Shown one piece after another: positions 1 through 10,264 of a stretch of 64,000 bases of DNA. Location of the stretch: NCBI GenBank assembly GCA_038748365.1, contig JBCDIZ010000006.1, positions 1 through 64,000 on the forward strand, read 5' to 3'. Position 1 is the stretch's first letter. Each line of letters begins with the position of its first letter. Under the pieces are notes generated by a model. It was not told the origin of the DNA and did not search any database. It saw nothing but the letters and a program-made list of their open reading frames with translations. Both the position numbers and the translations under genes were made by a program. This stretch comes from Alterisphingorhabdus sp038748365. Lineage in GTDB: Bacteria > Pseudomonadota > Alphaproteobacteria > Sphingomonadales > Sphingomonadaceae.

Positions 1-2
1 CC

Positions 3-62
3 GCGCCGCATGTCCGGGACTATGTTAAATCGCTTTCCGATGCTATCCGGGCAGCGAGATAA
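3..62 (+). CDS. trpA: Tryptophan synthase alpha chain, C-terminal end only (partial)
   Basis: Reading frame 3 is open from the window edge to a TAA at 60-62 and ends in HVRDYVKSLSDAIRAAR. A tail of this kind, with a short amphipathic helix rich in Val, Ala and Arg, is typical of alphaproteobacterial TrpA. The placement fits because trpA lies just upstream of accD and folC in many sphingomonads. Only about 19 residues are visible, so the call rests mainly on gene order plus the look of the tail; the gene starts outside the window. Confidence 0.55.
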   Translation, partial: APHVRDYVKSLSDAIRAAR

Positions 63-70
63 CAGTTAAT

Positions 71-143
71 CCGTTCGCATCGAGCGAAGTCGAGATGCCT
101 TTTCTTGGGGCATGTGTCTCGACTACGCTCGACACGAACGGGG
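71..143. repeat. Dispersed inverted repeat, family A (copy 1)
   Basis: The left arm reads CCGTTCGCATCGAGCGAAGT and continues CGAGA. The right arm reads TCTCGACTACGCTCGACACG and continues AACGGG. The arms are near reverse complements around a spacer of about 18 bases. A second copy with the same arms but a different spacer lies at 51472-51546. Copy 1 fills the trpA-accD gap and ends about 55 bases before the accD start. Confidence 0.85.
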
Positions 144-198
144 TGAAAACCGCGTACCTCGTTCATTGCGAACGGGACGAAAACAAGGGAAATACCAC

Positions 199-1050
199 AT
201 GAGCTGGTTCAGCCGCGTCCGCAATAATCTGCCTTTCGGGGCCAAGCGCGATACGCCCGATAATCTCTGGCATAAATGCAAGAATTGCGGCGAGATGGTC
301 TTCAGCAAGGAATATGAAGAGAATGAACATATCTGCCCGCATTGCGGCCACCATGGCCGGATCGGCGCGCGGGCGCGCTTTGATGCGCTGTTTGATGAGG
401 GGCGCTATGATGTGCTGGAAAGCCCCGAAGTGGCCGAAGACCCGCTCAAATTCCGCGACAGCAAGAAATATACAGAGCGCCTGAAAACCGCGCGTGCCAA
501 TAGCGAATTTGCCGATGCGCTGACCAATGCCAAAGGCGATATTGACGGCCAGCGCGCGGTTGTCGGCGTGCAGGATTTCGCCTTTATGGGCGGCTCCATG
601 GGCATGGCGGTGGGCAGCGCCTTTCTCGCCGGGATCAACGCCGCAATCCAGGCGCATGCGCCCTATATCATCTTCACCGCCGCCGGCGGCGCACGGATGC
701 AGGAGGGGATACTTTCATTGATGCAGATGCCGCGCGCGACGGTGGCGATTGACCGGCTGAAAAGCGAGGGCCTGCCCTATATTGTCGTGCTCACCGACCC
801 GACCACGGGCGGCGTTACCGCCAGCTATGCCATGCTCGGTGATATCCAGATTGCAGAGCCCGGCGCGCTGATCGGTTTTGCCGGGCAGCGGGTGATTGAA
901 AACACCATCCGCGAGAAACTTCCCGAAGGGTTTCAGCGGGCGGAATATCTGCTCGACCATGGCATGATCGACATGGTGGTCCACCGCCACCAGATGCGCG
1001 ATACGCTATCCAGGCTGATCGGCTATATGACCGCGAATGAGGCGGCTTGA
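199..1050 (+). CDS. accD: Acetyl-CoA carboxylase carboxyltransferase subunit beta
   Basis: AccD (283 aa) pairs with AccA to transfer the carboxyl group from biotin-BCCP to acetyl-CoA, giving malonyl-CoA for fatty acid synthesis in the cytoplasm. The N-terminus begins MSWFSRVRNNLPF and carries the zinc ribbon typical of the family, with Cys27, Cys30, Cys46 and Cys49 in two CxxC pairs. The crotonase-like carboxyltransferase core follows, with the glycine-rich stretch FTAAGGARMQEG and the later TTGGVTASYAMLGD. The ATG at 199 has an AAGGGA box 8 bases upstream. A longer open frame begins at 112 but runs through the family A repeat, so it was not used. The gene lies between trpA and folC, a common alphaproteobacterial order. 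Confidence 0.97.
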   Translation: MSWFSRVRNNLPFGAKRDTPDNLWHKCKNCGEMVFSKEYEENEHICPHCGHHGRIGARARFDALFDEGRYDVLESPEVAEDPLKFRDSKKYTERLKTARANSEFADALTNAKGDIDGQRAVVGVQDFAFMGGSMGMAVGSAFLAGINAAIQAHAPYIIFTAAGGARMQEGILSLMQMPRATVAIDRLKSEGLPYIVVLTDPTTGGVTASYAMLGDIQIAEPGALIGFAGQRVIENTIREKLPEGFQRAEYLLDHGMIDMVVHRHQMRDTLSRLIGYMTANEAA

Positions 1051-1057
1051 TGATTAA

Positions 1058-1156
1058 GCCCCTCCCGCCTGCGGGAGGGGTTGGGGAGGGCCTGAAAACG
1101 GACAGCGCTGTGACCTCTTCCCCCTCCCCTAGCCCCTCCCGCAAGCGGGAGGGGGA
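1058..1156. repeat. Dispersed GC-rich inverted repeat, family C (copy 1)
   Basis: Two short hairpins, CCCCTCCCGCCTGCGGGAGG at the left and CCCCTCCCGCAAGCGGGAGG at the right, enclose a variable centre flanked by GGGGAGGG and CCCTCCCC. The whole unit is therefore a nested inverted repeat. It fills the accD-folC gap. Its last GGAGGGGG lies a few bases before the folC start and probably serves as the ribosome binding site. Related units occur at 24365-24488 and 46345-46496. Confidence 0.85.
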
Positions 1157-1159
1157 CTG

Positions 1160-2497
1160 ATGTCCGACCACGCGATATCCGATGATCCTGCCGTCCAGCA
1201 CCAGCTTGACCGGCTGAGCCTGCTCTCGCCGGGCCGCGATGTGTTGGGGCTGAAGCGGATCAGCCAATTGCTCGATCGCCTCGGCAATCCGCAGGAGCAG
1301 TTGCCGCCCGCGCTGCATATTGCCGGGACCAATGGCAAAGGATCGACCTGCGCCTTTCTGCGCGCCGCGATTGAGGCGGCGGGGCTGACCACCCATGTCT
1401 ATACCAGCCCGCATCTGGTGCGCTTCAATGAACGCATCCGCATCACCGGAAGGCTGATCGAGGATGATCTGCTCGCGGCACTGCTGGAAGAAGTGATTGA
1501 TGTTGCCGAGGGGCTGGACGCCAGCTTTTTCGAGGTGACGACCGCAGTCGCCTTCCTCGCCTTTGCTCGCCATCCCGCCGATGCCGCGATTATCGAGGTA
1601 GGTCTCGGCGGACGGCTCGACGCGACCAATGTCCTCACCGCGCCGCTGATAACCGCCATCACCCATTTGGGGCTGGATCACGAGGCGTTTCTGCTGGCAC
1701 CGGAGGACAATGTCCCGACCGAACCCATGGCACGCATCGGTTTTGAGAAAGCTGGAATCGCCAAGAAAGACGTACCGCTGGTGGTGCAAGCCTTTGGCGA
1801 ACCCGCAGACGGCGCCGTAGCGGCACAGGCCGAGCGCGCGGGTGCGCCCCTATTGGCGCGCGGCAAGGATTGGGATGCCACCAGCTATGACGGCCAACTG
1901 CATTATCGCGATGCGGCGGGCAAACTCACTCTGCCCCTGCCCAAGCTGACCGGTGCGCACCAACAGGAAAACGCCGCGCTGGCCGTGGCGATATTGCGCC
2001 ATCAAAAAGTACTCACCATTTCCGAGCCCGCATTAGCCGCAGCAATGGACTGGGCCCATTGGCCCGCCCGGCTGCACCGCCTCGGCAACGGCCCTCTCAC
2101 CCGAAATGCGCCAAAAGCGGAAATCTGGCTCGATGGCGGCCATAATCCGCTGGCGGCGCAGCAATTGGCCGTCTGGCTCAAGCAACAACGCGAAAAGACA
2201 CCTGACCGGGAAATCCATCTGATCCTGGGCATGCTGGCCAATAAAGACGCAACGGTGATGGTCGAGAGCCTCGCGCCGCATATCGACCGCTTCACCGCAA
2301 TCCCGGTGGAAGGACATACCTGTCACGCACCCGAAGTGCTGGTAGCGATGGCTGAGGACGCTCATATCGGCAAAGCGGGTGCAGCGCAGGATATTGCCGA
2401 AGCGTTGGAAGGCACTGGCCAGCAGCTAGTGCTTATTGCCGGATCGCTCTATCTCGCCGGAGAAGTGCTTAAGCGGAATGAGGAAGTGCCTGCCTGA
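1160..2497 (+). CDS. folC: Bifunctional dihydrofolate/folylpolyglutamate synthase
   Basis: This 445-residue Mur-ligase-family enzyme adds glutamate to dihydropteroate and then to tetrahydrofolates using ATP. The P-loop is visible as HIAGTNGKGSTCAFL near residues 50-65, followed by the THVYTSPHLVRFNERI signature and EVGLGGRLDATNV. The C-terminal domain carries WLDGGHNPLAA, typical of FolC. Length is normal for the family. The start ATG at 1160 is preceded by GGAGGGGGACTG, donated by the adjacent repeat. One oddity is the EAFLLAPEDNVPTEPMARIGFEKAGI stretch, which is a little longer than the usual text after GLDH but stays in frame. Confidence 0.96.
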   Translation: MSDHAISDDPAVQHQLDRLSLLSPGRDVLGLKRISQLLDRLGNPQEQLPPALHIAGTNGKGSTCAFLRAAIEAAGLTTHVYTSPHLVRFNERIRITGRLIEDDLLAALLEEVIDVAEGLDASFFEVTTAVAFLAFARHPADAAIIEVGLGGRLDATNVLTAPLITAITHLGLDHEAFLLAPEDNVPTEPMARIGFEKAGIAKKDVPLVVQAFGEPADGAVAAQAERAGAPLLARGKDWDATSYDGQLHYRDAAGKLTLPLPKLTGAHQQENAALAVAILRHQKVLTISEPALAAAMDWAHWPARLHRLGNGPLTRNAPKAEIWLDGGHNPLAAQQLAVWLKQQREKTPDREIHLILGMLANKDATVMVESLAPHIDRFTAIPVEGHTCHAPEVLVAMAEDAHIGKAGAAQDIAEALEGTGQQLVLIAGSLYLAGEVLKRNEEVPA

Positions 2498-2506
2498 CCG
2501 CTGCGA

Positions 2507-3256
2507 TCACGCTTTTTCGAGCCGCGCCAACTCCGTCAGAGCCCAGTCATACATTTGCTGCTCGGTATCGATCAGCGCCTTGTCACGCAGATCATAATTC
2601 TGCTTAACATCGCGCAATAACGGAAGCGCGCGATCCGTTTGCCCTGCGGCGATATACAGCGCCGCCAGTCGACAGCCCGCCTCGTCACTTTCCCTGATTT
2701 CCTGGGCATTGGAGAAGGCCGCAATAGCCGCCTGCTGATCCCCTCGCGCTTCAGCTATCCGGCCCTGCAACAGATAATGCGTCATGCTGTCCCTGTCAGA
2801 GGAAGGTTCATCAACAGCATTCAGGGCCTGCTCTGCTTCCGATGCATCATTGCTGAGCAGCAAGGCATCAACCAGCTTATATTGGGTTTCTCGATCAGCA
2901 AATGGCATCGCCGCAATGGCTTCGTAATAGGCGGACACCGCTTCATCCGGCCGCCCTGCCTCTGCCAGAGCATCAGCAAGCGCCAGCCTGTTCGCCGCAG
3001 AATCGGTGATCGCCAAACGCTCGCGTGCTTCACGCACAGCCCCTTCAGGATTGATCTTCCGCGCCGCCTGCCTGCGCGCTTTCCGAACATGCTTATTGCC
3101 CTGAAGATCAGAAAGAACTTCGAGCAGGAAATAGGCTAGGCATCCCACCATAGGCAGTGCAATGATCGCCAGCAGCCATAAGCGGTTGGCACTGCCGCGG
3201 AACAGATGGATCACGCAGAGTATCTGCAAAATGATAGGGAGGATGGCCCAGAGCAT
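2507..3256 (-). CDS. PLDc_N-type membrane anchor with TPR repeats
   Basis: A 249-residue protein. Two hydrophobic segments at about residues 3-19 and 27-45 resemble the PLDc_N (cardiolipin synthase N-terminal) two-helix module. From about residue 70 on it consists of helical TPR-like pairs (for example ADALAEAGRPDEAVSAYYEA). It contains no phospholipase D HKD motif, so it is not an enzyme of that family. It is probably a membrane-tethered scaffold that binds other proteins at the cytoplasmic face. It starts 12 bases after the stop of the AmpG-like permease gene and is probably co-transcribed with it. Its molecular role is unknown. Confidence 0.75.
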   Translation of the reverse strand: MLWAILPIILQILCVIHLFRGSANRLWLLAIIALPMVGCLAYFLLEVLSDLQGNKHVRKARRQAARKINPEGAVREARERLAITDSAANRLALADALAEAGRPDEAVSAYYEAIAAMPFADRETQYKLVDALLLSNDASEAEQALNAVDEPSSDRDSMTHYLLQGRIAEARGDQQAAIAAFSNAQEIRESDEAGCRLAALYIAAGQTDRALPLLRDVKQNYDLRDKALIDTEQQMYDWALTELARLEKA

Positions 3257-3268
3257 TAATAATGTTCT

Positions 3269-4627
3269 CTAGTCGTCCTCAGTGCTCGGTTGCCGAACCG
3301 TCTCAACAACGAAGCCCTTTCGCCAAAGCATCCAGAGCAGCAGCATTCCGGGCGCCGCAATCGCAACAGTGCTAAACCAGAAACCAACCCAGCCCAATGC
3401 CTCTGCGAGAAAGCCGGAAGGCGTGGATAGCCATGTCCGCCCAACCGCCGCGAAGGAGGACAAAAGGGCGAACTGGGTTGCGGTATATGCTAGGCTTGTC
3501 AGGCCGGATAGATAGGTCACAAAGACAGTAAGCCCAATCCCACTTGTCAGGTTCTCGGTTCCCACAGCGATGGCCAGCATGATGTTTGAATCGCCGCTAA
3601 TGGCGAGCAAAGCGAAGAGGAAGTTAGAGAACATCATAAGCAAGCCTGAGAAGACCAGGGCACGTGCCATACCCAGCCATGCGATAAAAGGTGCTCCCAA
3701 TGCCGATCCAACAATTAAAGCGGCAAAACCGACAAACTTGTTCACGGTCACATATTCTGTATCTGAGAAACCAAGATCAACGATCATCGGCGCCAGCATA
3801 ACTTGACCCATGGCGTCACCAATTTTGTAGATCAGGACGAAGAGCAAGATTAACACGGCTCCCTGCCTGCTGAAAAACTCGATAAATGGATTGATGACCG
3901 TTTCCTGCAACCATGTCGTAAAGGACTGTCCGGCAGCACGTGCAGAATGTTCCACAAACTGCCCCGGCCCGGCATAAAGCGCGCCAAGCACTGCCGGTAG
4001 AACACAAAAGCCGGTAAATCCGTAAGCGGCCGCCCACCCAAGACCAGCACCTTCCACAGAAGCCAGATAAATCGTGCCTGCACCGGCAATCAGATTACCG
4101 GTACGATAGCCAAACTGGTTCATCGCAGTGCCGTGCGGCAATTCCTCATCAGAGAGAATTTCAATGCGATAGGCATCAATAACGATGTCCTGCGTCGCGG
4201 AAAGAAAAGCGACTGCCAAAGCCCAGATTGCAAACAATCCGAGATTATTGGCCGGGTCGCTCCCTCCCAATTGCCATAAGGCAGCGAAGAGCAACGCCTG
4301 AATAAAGAACAGCCAGCCACGTCTTTGCCCAAAAACCCGCGTCAATATCGGCAGAGGTAGTTTGTCGATAAGAGGCGCCCAGAGAAATTTGAGCGTATAC
4401 GGCGTAGTGAGGCCGATAGCGAAACCGATAGTCGACTTGTCAATTCCCACCCGGGCCAGCCAGAAAGTCATTGTCGCCAGCAACAGCGTCAATGGAAATC
4501 CTGACGAAATGCCCAAAAGGAATGCCACGAAAGGCATTGGCCTTAGATATGGCCTGAAGGCCGGGACCGCGAACGCGATAGCCAGAACAGCCAGCACAAT
4601 GCCGAAAAATATCAATGTTTGCGTCAT
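3269..4627 (-). CDS. AmpG-like MFS permease
   Basis: A 452-residue protein with about 12 to 14 hydrophobic segments. The first part reads MPFVAFLLGISSGFPLTLLL followed by WLARVGIDKSTIGF and LKFLWAPLID, matching the AmpG branch of the major facilitator superfamily. AmpG proteins bring anhydromuropeptides released in wall turnover from periplasm to cytoplasm. The first hydrophobic segment (residues 4-24) is extra compared with the core family. The start ATG at 4627 has a GAGAGA box. No ampC or ampR lies nearby, so a link to beta-lactamase induction cannot be claimed. Substrate is inferred only from family resemblance. Confidence 0.8.
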   Translation of the reverse strand: MTQTLIFFGIVLAVLAIAFAVPAFRPYLRPMPFVAFLLGISSGFPLTLLLATMTFWLARVGIDKSTIGFAIGLTTPYTLKFLWAPLIDKLPLPILTRVFGQRRGWLFFIQALLFAALWQLGGSDPANNLGLFAIWALAVAFLSATQDIVIDAYRIEILSDEELPHGTAMNQFGYRTGNLIAGAGTIYLASVEGAGLGWAAAYGFTGFCVLPAVLGALYAGPGQFVEHSARAAGQSFTTWLQETVINPFIEFFSRQGAVLILLFVLIYKIGDAMGQVMLAPMIVDLGFSDTEYVTVNKFVGFAALIVGSALGAPFIAWLGMARALVFSGLLMMFSNFLFALLAISGDSNIMLAIAVGTENLTSGIGLTVFVTYLSGLTSLAYTATQFALLSSFAAVGRTWLSTPSGFLAEALGWVGFWFSTVAIAAPGMLLLWMLWRKGFVVETVRQPSTEDD

Positions 4628-4735
4628 AATGTATCTCTCATGAGCGGTCGTGATGACAGCCGTAAGAGATCAGCGCAATATTATCTTGTTAAGATATGGG
4701 GATAAACCGAATGACCCCACTCATAGTTTACGAGT

Positions 4736-5488
4736 TCAACCGATATAGCTTGCCACCAATATCTCTCCGCCCCGCGGTTGTTGCACCATCACGGCATAGC
4801 GATCGGCGCCAGCAATGTTCAGCGCATTGGCATCAATCAGGAAGCTTTTCTCACCGCCGCGCCATTTGCCGATGGTCTCTTCATCGACCAGCACATTGGT
4901 ATAGGTCAGCGTCCGCCCGCCATTTTCGCCGCGACCGACTGATACCGTTTCGCTGCTGTCCAGCGCCAACAGGGTCACATGGGCGGTGGCATCGGTTTTG
5001 CCGTTGAGGGTCACGCGGATATCGCCATTATCCTCAGCAATGCTGGTCAGGCTCGCCTGTGCTTTGCGCTTCTGCTCGGCCATGATCAGATCACGCACGG
5101 CATAGCTGCGGGAGCCGATGGCGGCGGAGCGGCCGTTGATGACTATTTGCGGCGTATACACCCCAGCACGGGCGAAACCGCGTGCGGCATAGGCGCGTTG
5201 CAGATCGGTGTTGCTTTCCTTGGCCAGCGTGTCTTTCCAGCCCAGCCTGTCCCAATAGGTTACCGGGCGGCTGATGACGATAATATCGTCATTTTTTACC
5301 AGGTCAGCGGCCAGAGCATCGGCCGGCGGGCAAGAGGAACACCCCTGGCTGGTGAACAGTTCCGCCACCACCGTGCGCTCCATATCCATGTCGCCGACAT
5401 CGGCCTTGCTGTCCATGACCTGCAGGCCGACTATGCCCGCAACCATCGTGGCCGTGGCCAGCAAAGAAAAACCCAATAATCGCATCAC
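4736..5488 (-). CDS. DUF1223 domain thioredoxin-like secreted protein
   Basis: A 250-residue protein with an N-terminal hydrophobic segment (residues 3-23) acting as a signal peptide or anchor. The DUF1223 hallmark VVAELFTSQGCSSCPPAD follows, in which Cys50 and Cys53 form a CxxC pair. Next comes the SRPVTYWDRLGWKD segment and GVYTPQIVINGR. The fold is expected to be thioredoxin-like, located in the periplasm. The biochemical activity of DUF1223 proteins is not established; a thiol redox role is inferred from the CxxC. The gene stands alone, with about 100 bases to each neighbour. Confidence 0.85.
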   Translation of the reverse strand: MMRLLGFSLLATATMVAGIVGLQVMDSKADVGDMDMERTVVAELFTSQGCSSCPPADALAADLVKNDDIIVISRPVTYWDRLGWKDTLAKESNTDLQRAYAARGFARAGVYTPQIVINGRSAAIGSRSYAVRDLIMAEQKRKAQASLTSIAEDNGDIRVTLNGKTDATAHVTLLALDSSETVSVGRGENGGRTLTYTNVLVDEETIGKWRGGEKSFLIDANALNIAGADRYAVMVQQPRGGEILVASYIG

Positions 5489-5575
5489 ATTATCCCACGC
5501 ATATTTGCCCCAAGCGATAACCGCTTACATGCCTTTTATTCGCTGTTATTCTGCGGCGGGTTACAGCGCGTCAGA

Positions 5576-6007
5576 TCAGTGCGAATGATACAGCGTCAGA
5601 GTCTGTGGGATTTTCGCCGGGGCTTCACCGCGGATAATGCTGTCCACGGTCTCAACCGCGCGCACCAGATCGCGCGGGCCATAGGGTTTGACCAGACACC
5701 CGGCAGCAAGTTTCTGCGCTTCCAGCGGACAGGCGCCGGTGACAAATATCACCGGGATATGGGCATCATGCGCGGCGCGGGCGACATCGACGCCATCGCC
5801 CTCGCCGCTCAGCCGCACATCGGTGACCACCATATCGGGCTTATCACGGGCGATAGTGGCCAGTGCATCGGCGGCGCTATCGACCGTCGCGACAACGCTA
5901 TAGCCCGCATCACCCAGATGTAGCTCGTTGTCGAACGCCACCAAAGGTTCGTCCTCGACGATCAAGACCGTGTTGATAGAGCGTTTGAATCGCTTGAAAA
6001 AAGCCAT
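5576..6007 (-). CDS. Single-domain response regulator
   Basis: A 143-residue receiver domain with no output domain. The acidic pocket is VLIVEDEP (Glu18, Asp19), the phospho-acceptor is Asp63 in VVTDVRLSGEGDG, and the switch residues are in VTGA and LVKPYGP. It resembles the stand-alone receivers that pass phosphate on or act by protein contact in alphaproteobacteria. The ATG at 6007 has an AAAGGA box 7 bases upstream and is preferred over an in-frame ATG at 6040 that lacks one. No histidine kinase is adjacent, so its partner is unknown. Confidence 0.88.
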   Translation of the reverse strand: MAFFKRFKRSINTVLIVEDEPLVAFDNELHLGDAGYSVVATVDSAADALATIARDKPDMVVTDVRLSGEGDGVDVARAAHDAHIPVIFVTGACPLEAQKLAAGCLVKPYGPRDLVRAVETVDSIIRGEAPAKIPQTLTLYHSH

Positions 6008-6093
6008 GATGCGGTCCTTTGCCCTTCCTCGGGCAAACATGTGGGCAATAAATTGTCGCTGTCAATCGCCAGGTGAATAGCTATAGCGCGGGC

Positions 6094-7044
6094 ATGACAT
6101 CCCGACGCCCCTCTTCGCGCGCACCCGATAAGCGCCGCAAACGCGCCCGGCCACAGGCGCGTGATGCCGATCATATGCCGCGCGAAACCGGCTGGTCGCC
6201 CTTTGATGATGGCCCTGCGGAGGTACCCAGCGAAGCCCCGAAAAAGGTAAAGCCGCGCCAGAAAAAGCCTGCTACGCCTCAGGCAAAACCGGATAGCGAC
6301 GAGAAAAAAGGCGACCGTATCGCCAAGCTACTGGCGCGCGCCGGTGTCGCTTCGCGGCGCGAGATTGAGCGGATGATTGCCGACAATCGCATTGCCCTGC
6401 ATGGTGAAACAGTGACCACGCCCGCAACGCTGCTGACCAGCCTGCATGGTGTCACGGTGGACGGCAAAGCGATCAAACAGCCCGAACCGACAAAACTATG
6501 GTGCTTTCACAAACCGGTCGGCACGCTGACCGCCGAGCGCGATTTTTCCGGGCGCAAGACGATTTACGATACGCTGAAAGAAACTGCCCCCGATCTGCCG
6601 CGGGTGATGCCAATCGGGCGGCTCGACCTGAACACCGAGGGGCTGTTGCTGCTGACCAATGATGGCGGCTTCAAGCGCGAAATGGAATTGCCCGCCACCG
6701 GCGTCAAACGTACCTATCGCGCCCGCACCTTTGGCGATGTCAGCCAGGACCAGCTGGAAGCGCTGATCGATGGCGTGGTTGTCGATGGCATGCGCTATGG
6801 CCGCATCGACGCCAATCTGGAACGCCGCACCGGGCGCAATCAGTGGATCGAAATTACCCTGCGCGAAGGCAAAAACCGCGAGGTGCGTAATGTGCTCAAG
6901 CATCTGGGGCTGGAGGTCTCGCGGCTGATCCGCACCTCTTATGGGCCTTTCAGCATTGGCGATCTGCAACCGGGCGATGTGTCGGCGGTGCGCAAGGTGG
7001 AGCTGGTAAAGTTTCGCCAGACGCTGGAAAAGCTGAATAGATGA
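6094..7044 (+). CDS. RsuA/RluB-family rRNA pseudouridine synthase
   Basis: About 316 residues. A basic, low-complexity N-terminal tail of about 65 residues rich in Lys, Arg and Pro is followed by an S4 RNA-binding domain (RIAKLLARAGVASRREIERM). The catalytic domain contains GRLDLNTEGLLLLTNDGG, where the Asp near residue 178 is the expected catalytic residue. The C-terminal EGKNREVRNVLKHLGLEVSRLIR is characteristic of RluB/RsuA enzymes. It should convert uridine to pseudouridine in rRNA; 23S position 2605 (RluB-like) is the likeliest target but cannot be proven here. A GTG at 6073 is an alternative start. The stop overlaps the rsmD start (ATGA). Confidence 0.9.
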   Translation: MTSRRPSSRAPDKRRKRARPQARDADHMPRETGWSPFDDGPAEVPSEAPKKVKPRQKKPATPQAKPDSDEKKGDRIAKLLARAGVASRREIERMIADNRIALHGETVTTPATLLTSLHGVTVDGKAIKQPEPTKLWCFHKPVGTLTAERDFSGRKTIYDTLKETAPDLPRVMPIGRLDLNTEGLLLLTNDGGFKREMELPATGVKRTYRARTFGDVSQDQLEALIDGVVVDGMRYGRIDANLERRTGRNQWIEITLREGKNREVRNVLKHLGLEVSRLIRTSYGPFSIGDLQPGDVSAVRKVELVKFRQTLEKLNR

Positions 7045-7592
7045 GGATCATTGCCGGACAATGGCGCGGGCGCAATCTGAAGGTGCCCAAAGGCATGACC
7101 ACGCGCCCCAGCGCCGACCGCACGCGCGATACGCTGTTTTCCATGCTGATGAGCCGGCTGGGCAATTTTGAGGATCTGGCGGTGCTCGATCTGTTTGCCG
7201 GATCGGGCGCGCTGGGGCTGGAGGCGCTGTCACGCGGTGCTGTATCATGCCTGTTTGTCGAACAGGACCGCGACGCGCTCAATGCGCTGAAAGGCAATAT
7301 CGCGACGCTCGATGCGGAGGATCGCTGCCAGGTGCAGACCAGCTCGGTCTTTGACCTTGGCTCTGCACGGCGCACTTTTGATCTGGTGCTGCTCGACCCG
7401 CCTTATGCCCAGAATGCAGCGGCTGTCGCTATCGACAAGCTGAACCGGCTCGGCTGGTTTGCGCCATCTACACTGATCGCAGCAGAAACCGGTCATGGCG
7501 AAGAACTGACTATTAAGAGTTTTGATCAGGAAGATCCACGCAAAGTGGGCCGCGCCAGCCTGCACCTTATGCGACCGGAGAGCGGTGCATAG
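7041..7592 (+). CDS. rsmD: 16S rRNA (guanine(966)-N(2))-methyltransferase
   Basis: The 183-residue protein begins MRIIAGQWRGRNLKVPKGMT and then TRPSADRTRDTLFSML, the characteristic RsmD opening. The S-adenosylmethionine site is VLDLFAGSGALGLEALSRG and the catalytic motif is LLDPPY, the DPPY form of motif IV. It methylates the exocyclic amine of G966 in 16S rRNA during small-subunit assembly. The ATG overlaps the stop of the pseudouridine synthase gene by 4 bases, so the two rRNA-modifying enzymes are translationally coupled. Confidence 0.95.
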   Translation: MRIIAGQWRGRNLKVPKGMTTRPSADRTRDTLFSMLMSRLGNFEDLAVLDLFAGSGALGLEALSRGAVSCLFVEQDRDALNALKGNIATLDAEDRCQVQTSSVFDLGSARRTFDLVLLDPPYAQNAAAVAIDKLNRLGWFAPSTLIAAETGHGEELTIKSFDQEDPRKVGRASLHLMRPESGA

Positions 7593-7647
7593 GTCAAAGC
7601 CTGCTCTTGCTGCTACGGCATTGCCTTTCTAAACTGACATATAAACT

Positions 7648-7727
7648 CCGTTCGGGCTGAGCCTGTCGAAGCCCTGCTCTTCTTTGCAAACAAAGTACGG
7701 CCCTTCGACAAGCTCAGGGCGAACGGG
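7648..7727. repeat. Dispersed inverted repeat, family B (copy 1)
   Basis: The left arm reads CCGTTCGGGCTGAGCCTGTC followed by GAAGCCC. The right arm reads GGCCCTTCGACAAGCTCAGG followed by GCGAACGGG. The arms are near reverse complements of each other around a spacer of about 25 bases. A second copy with the same arms lies at 49004-49084. It sits between rsmD and the UvrD-family helicase gene and has no T-run, so it is not a standard terminator. Confidence 0.85.
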
Positions 7728-7765
7728 TGCAATGTTACTTTTAGGCCTTATATTTGACAGCAACC

Positions 7766-10090
<2,325 letters not shown>

Positions 10091-10264
10091 CGCTGTTGGA
10101 ATAATCCAGCAGATTATCCAACAAAGCCCCGCTTCATGCGGCGCATAGGTGTGAACTTCGTGTGAACTTTGCTCTCGGGTCACGGTAAGAATTCCCGGAA
10201 GCACCGTCTTATACTGACACATTTGCTGCGCCGATATTGGCAAAAGTCCATTTTGGATATAAAT

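Noticed and set aside
815..1789. A 324-codon open frame on the minus strand opposite accD and folC
   Set aside because: It crosses two well-supported genes and repeat C and resembles no family.
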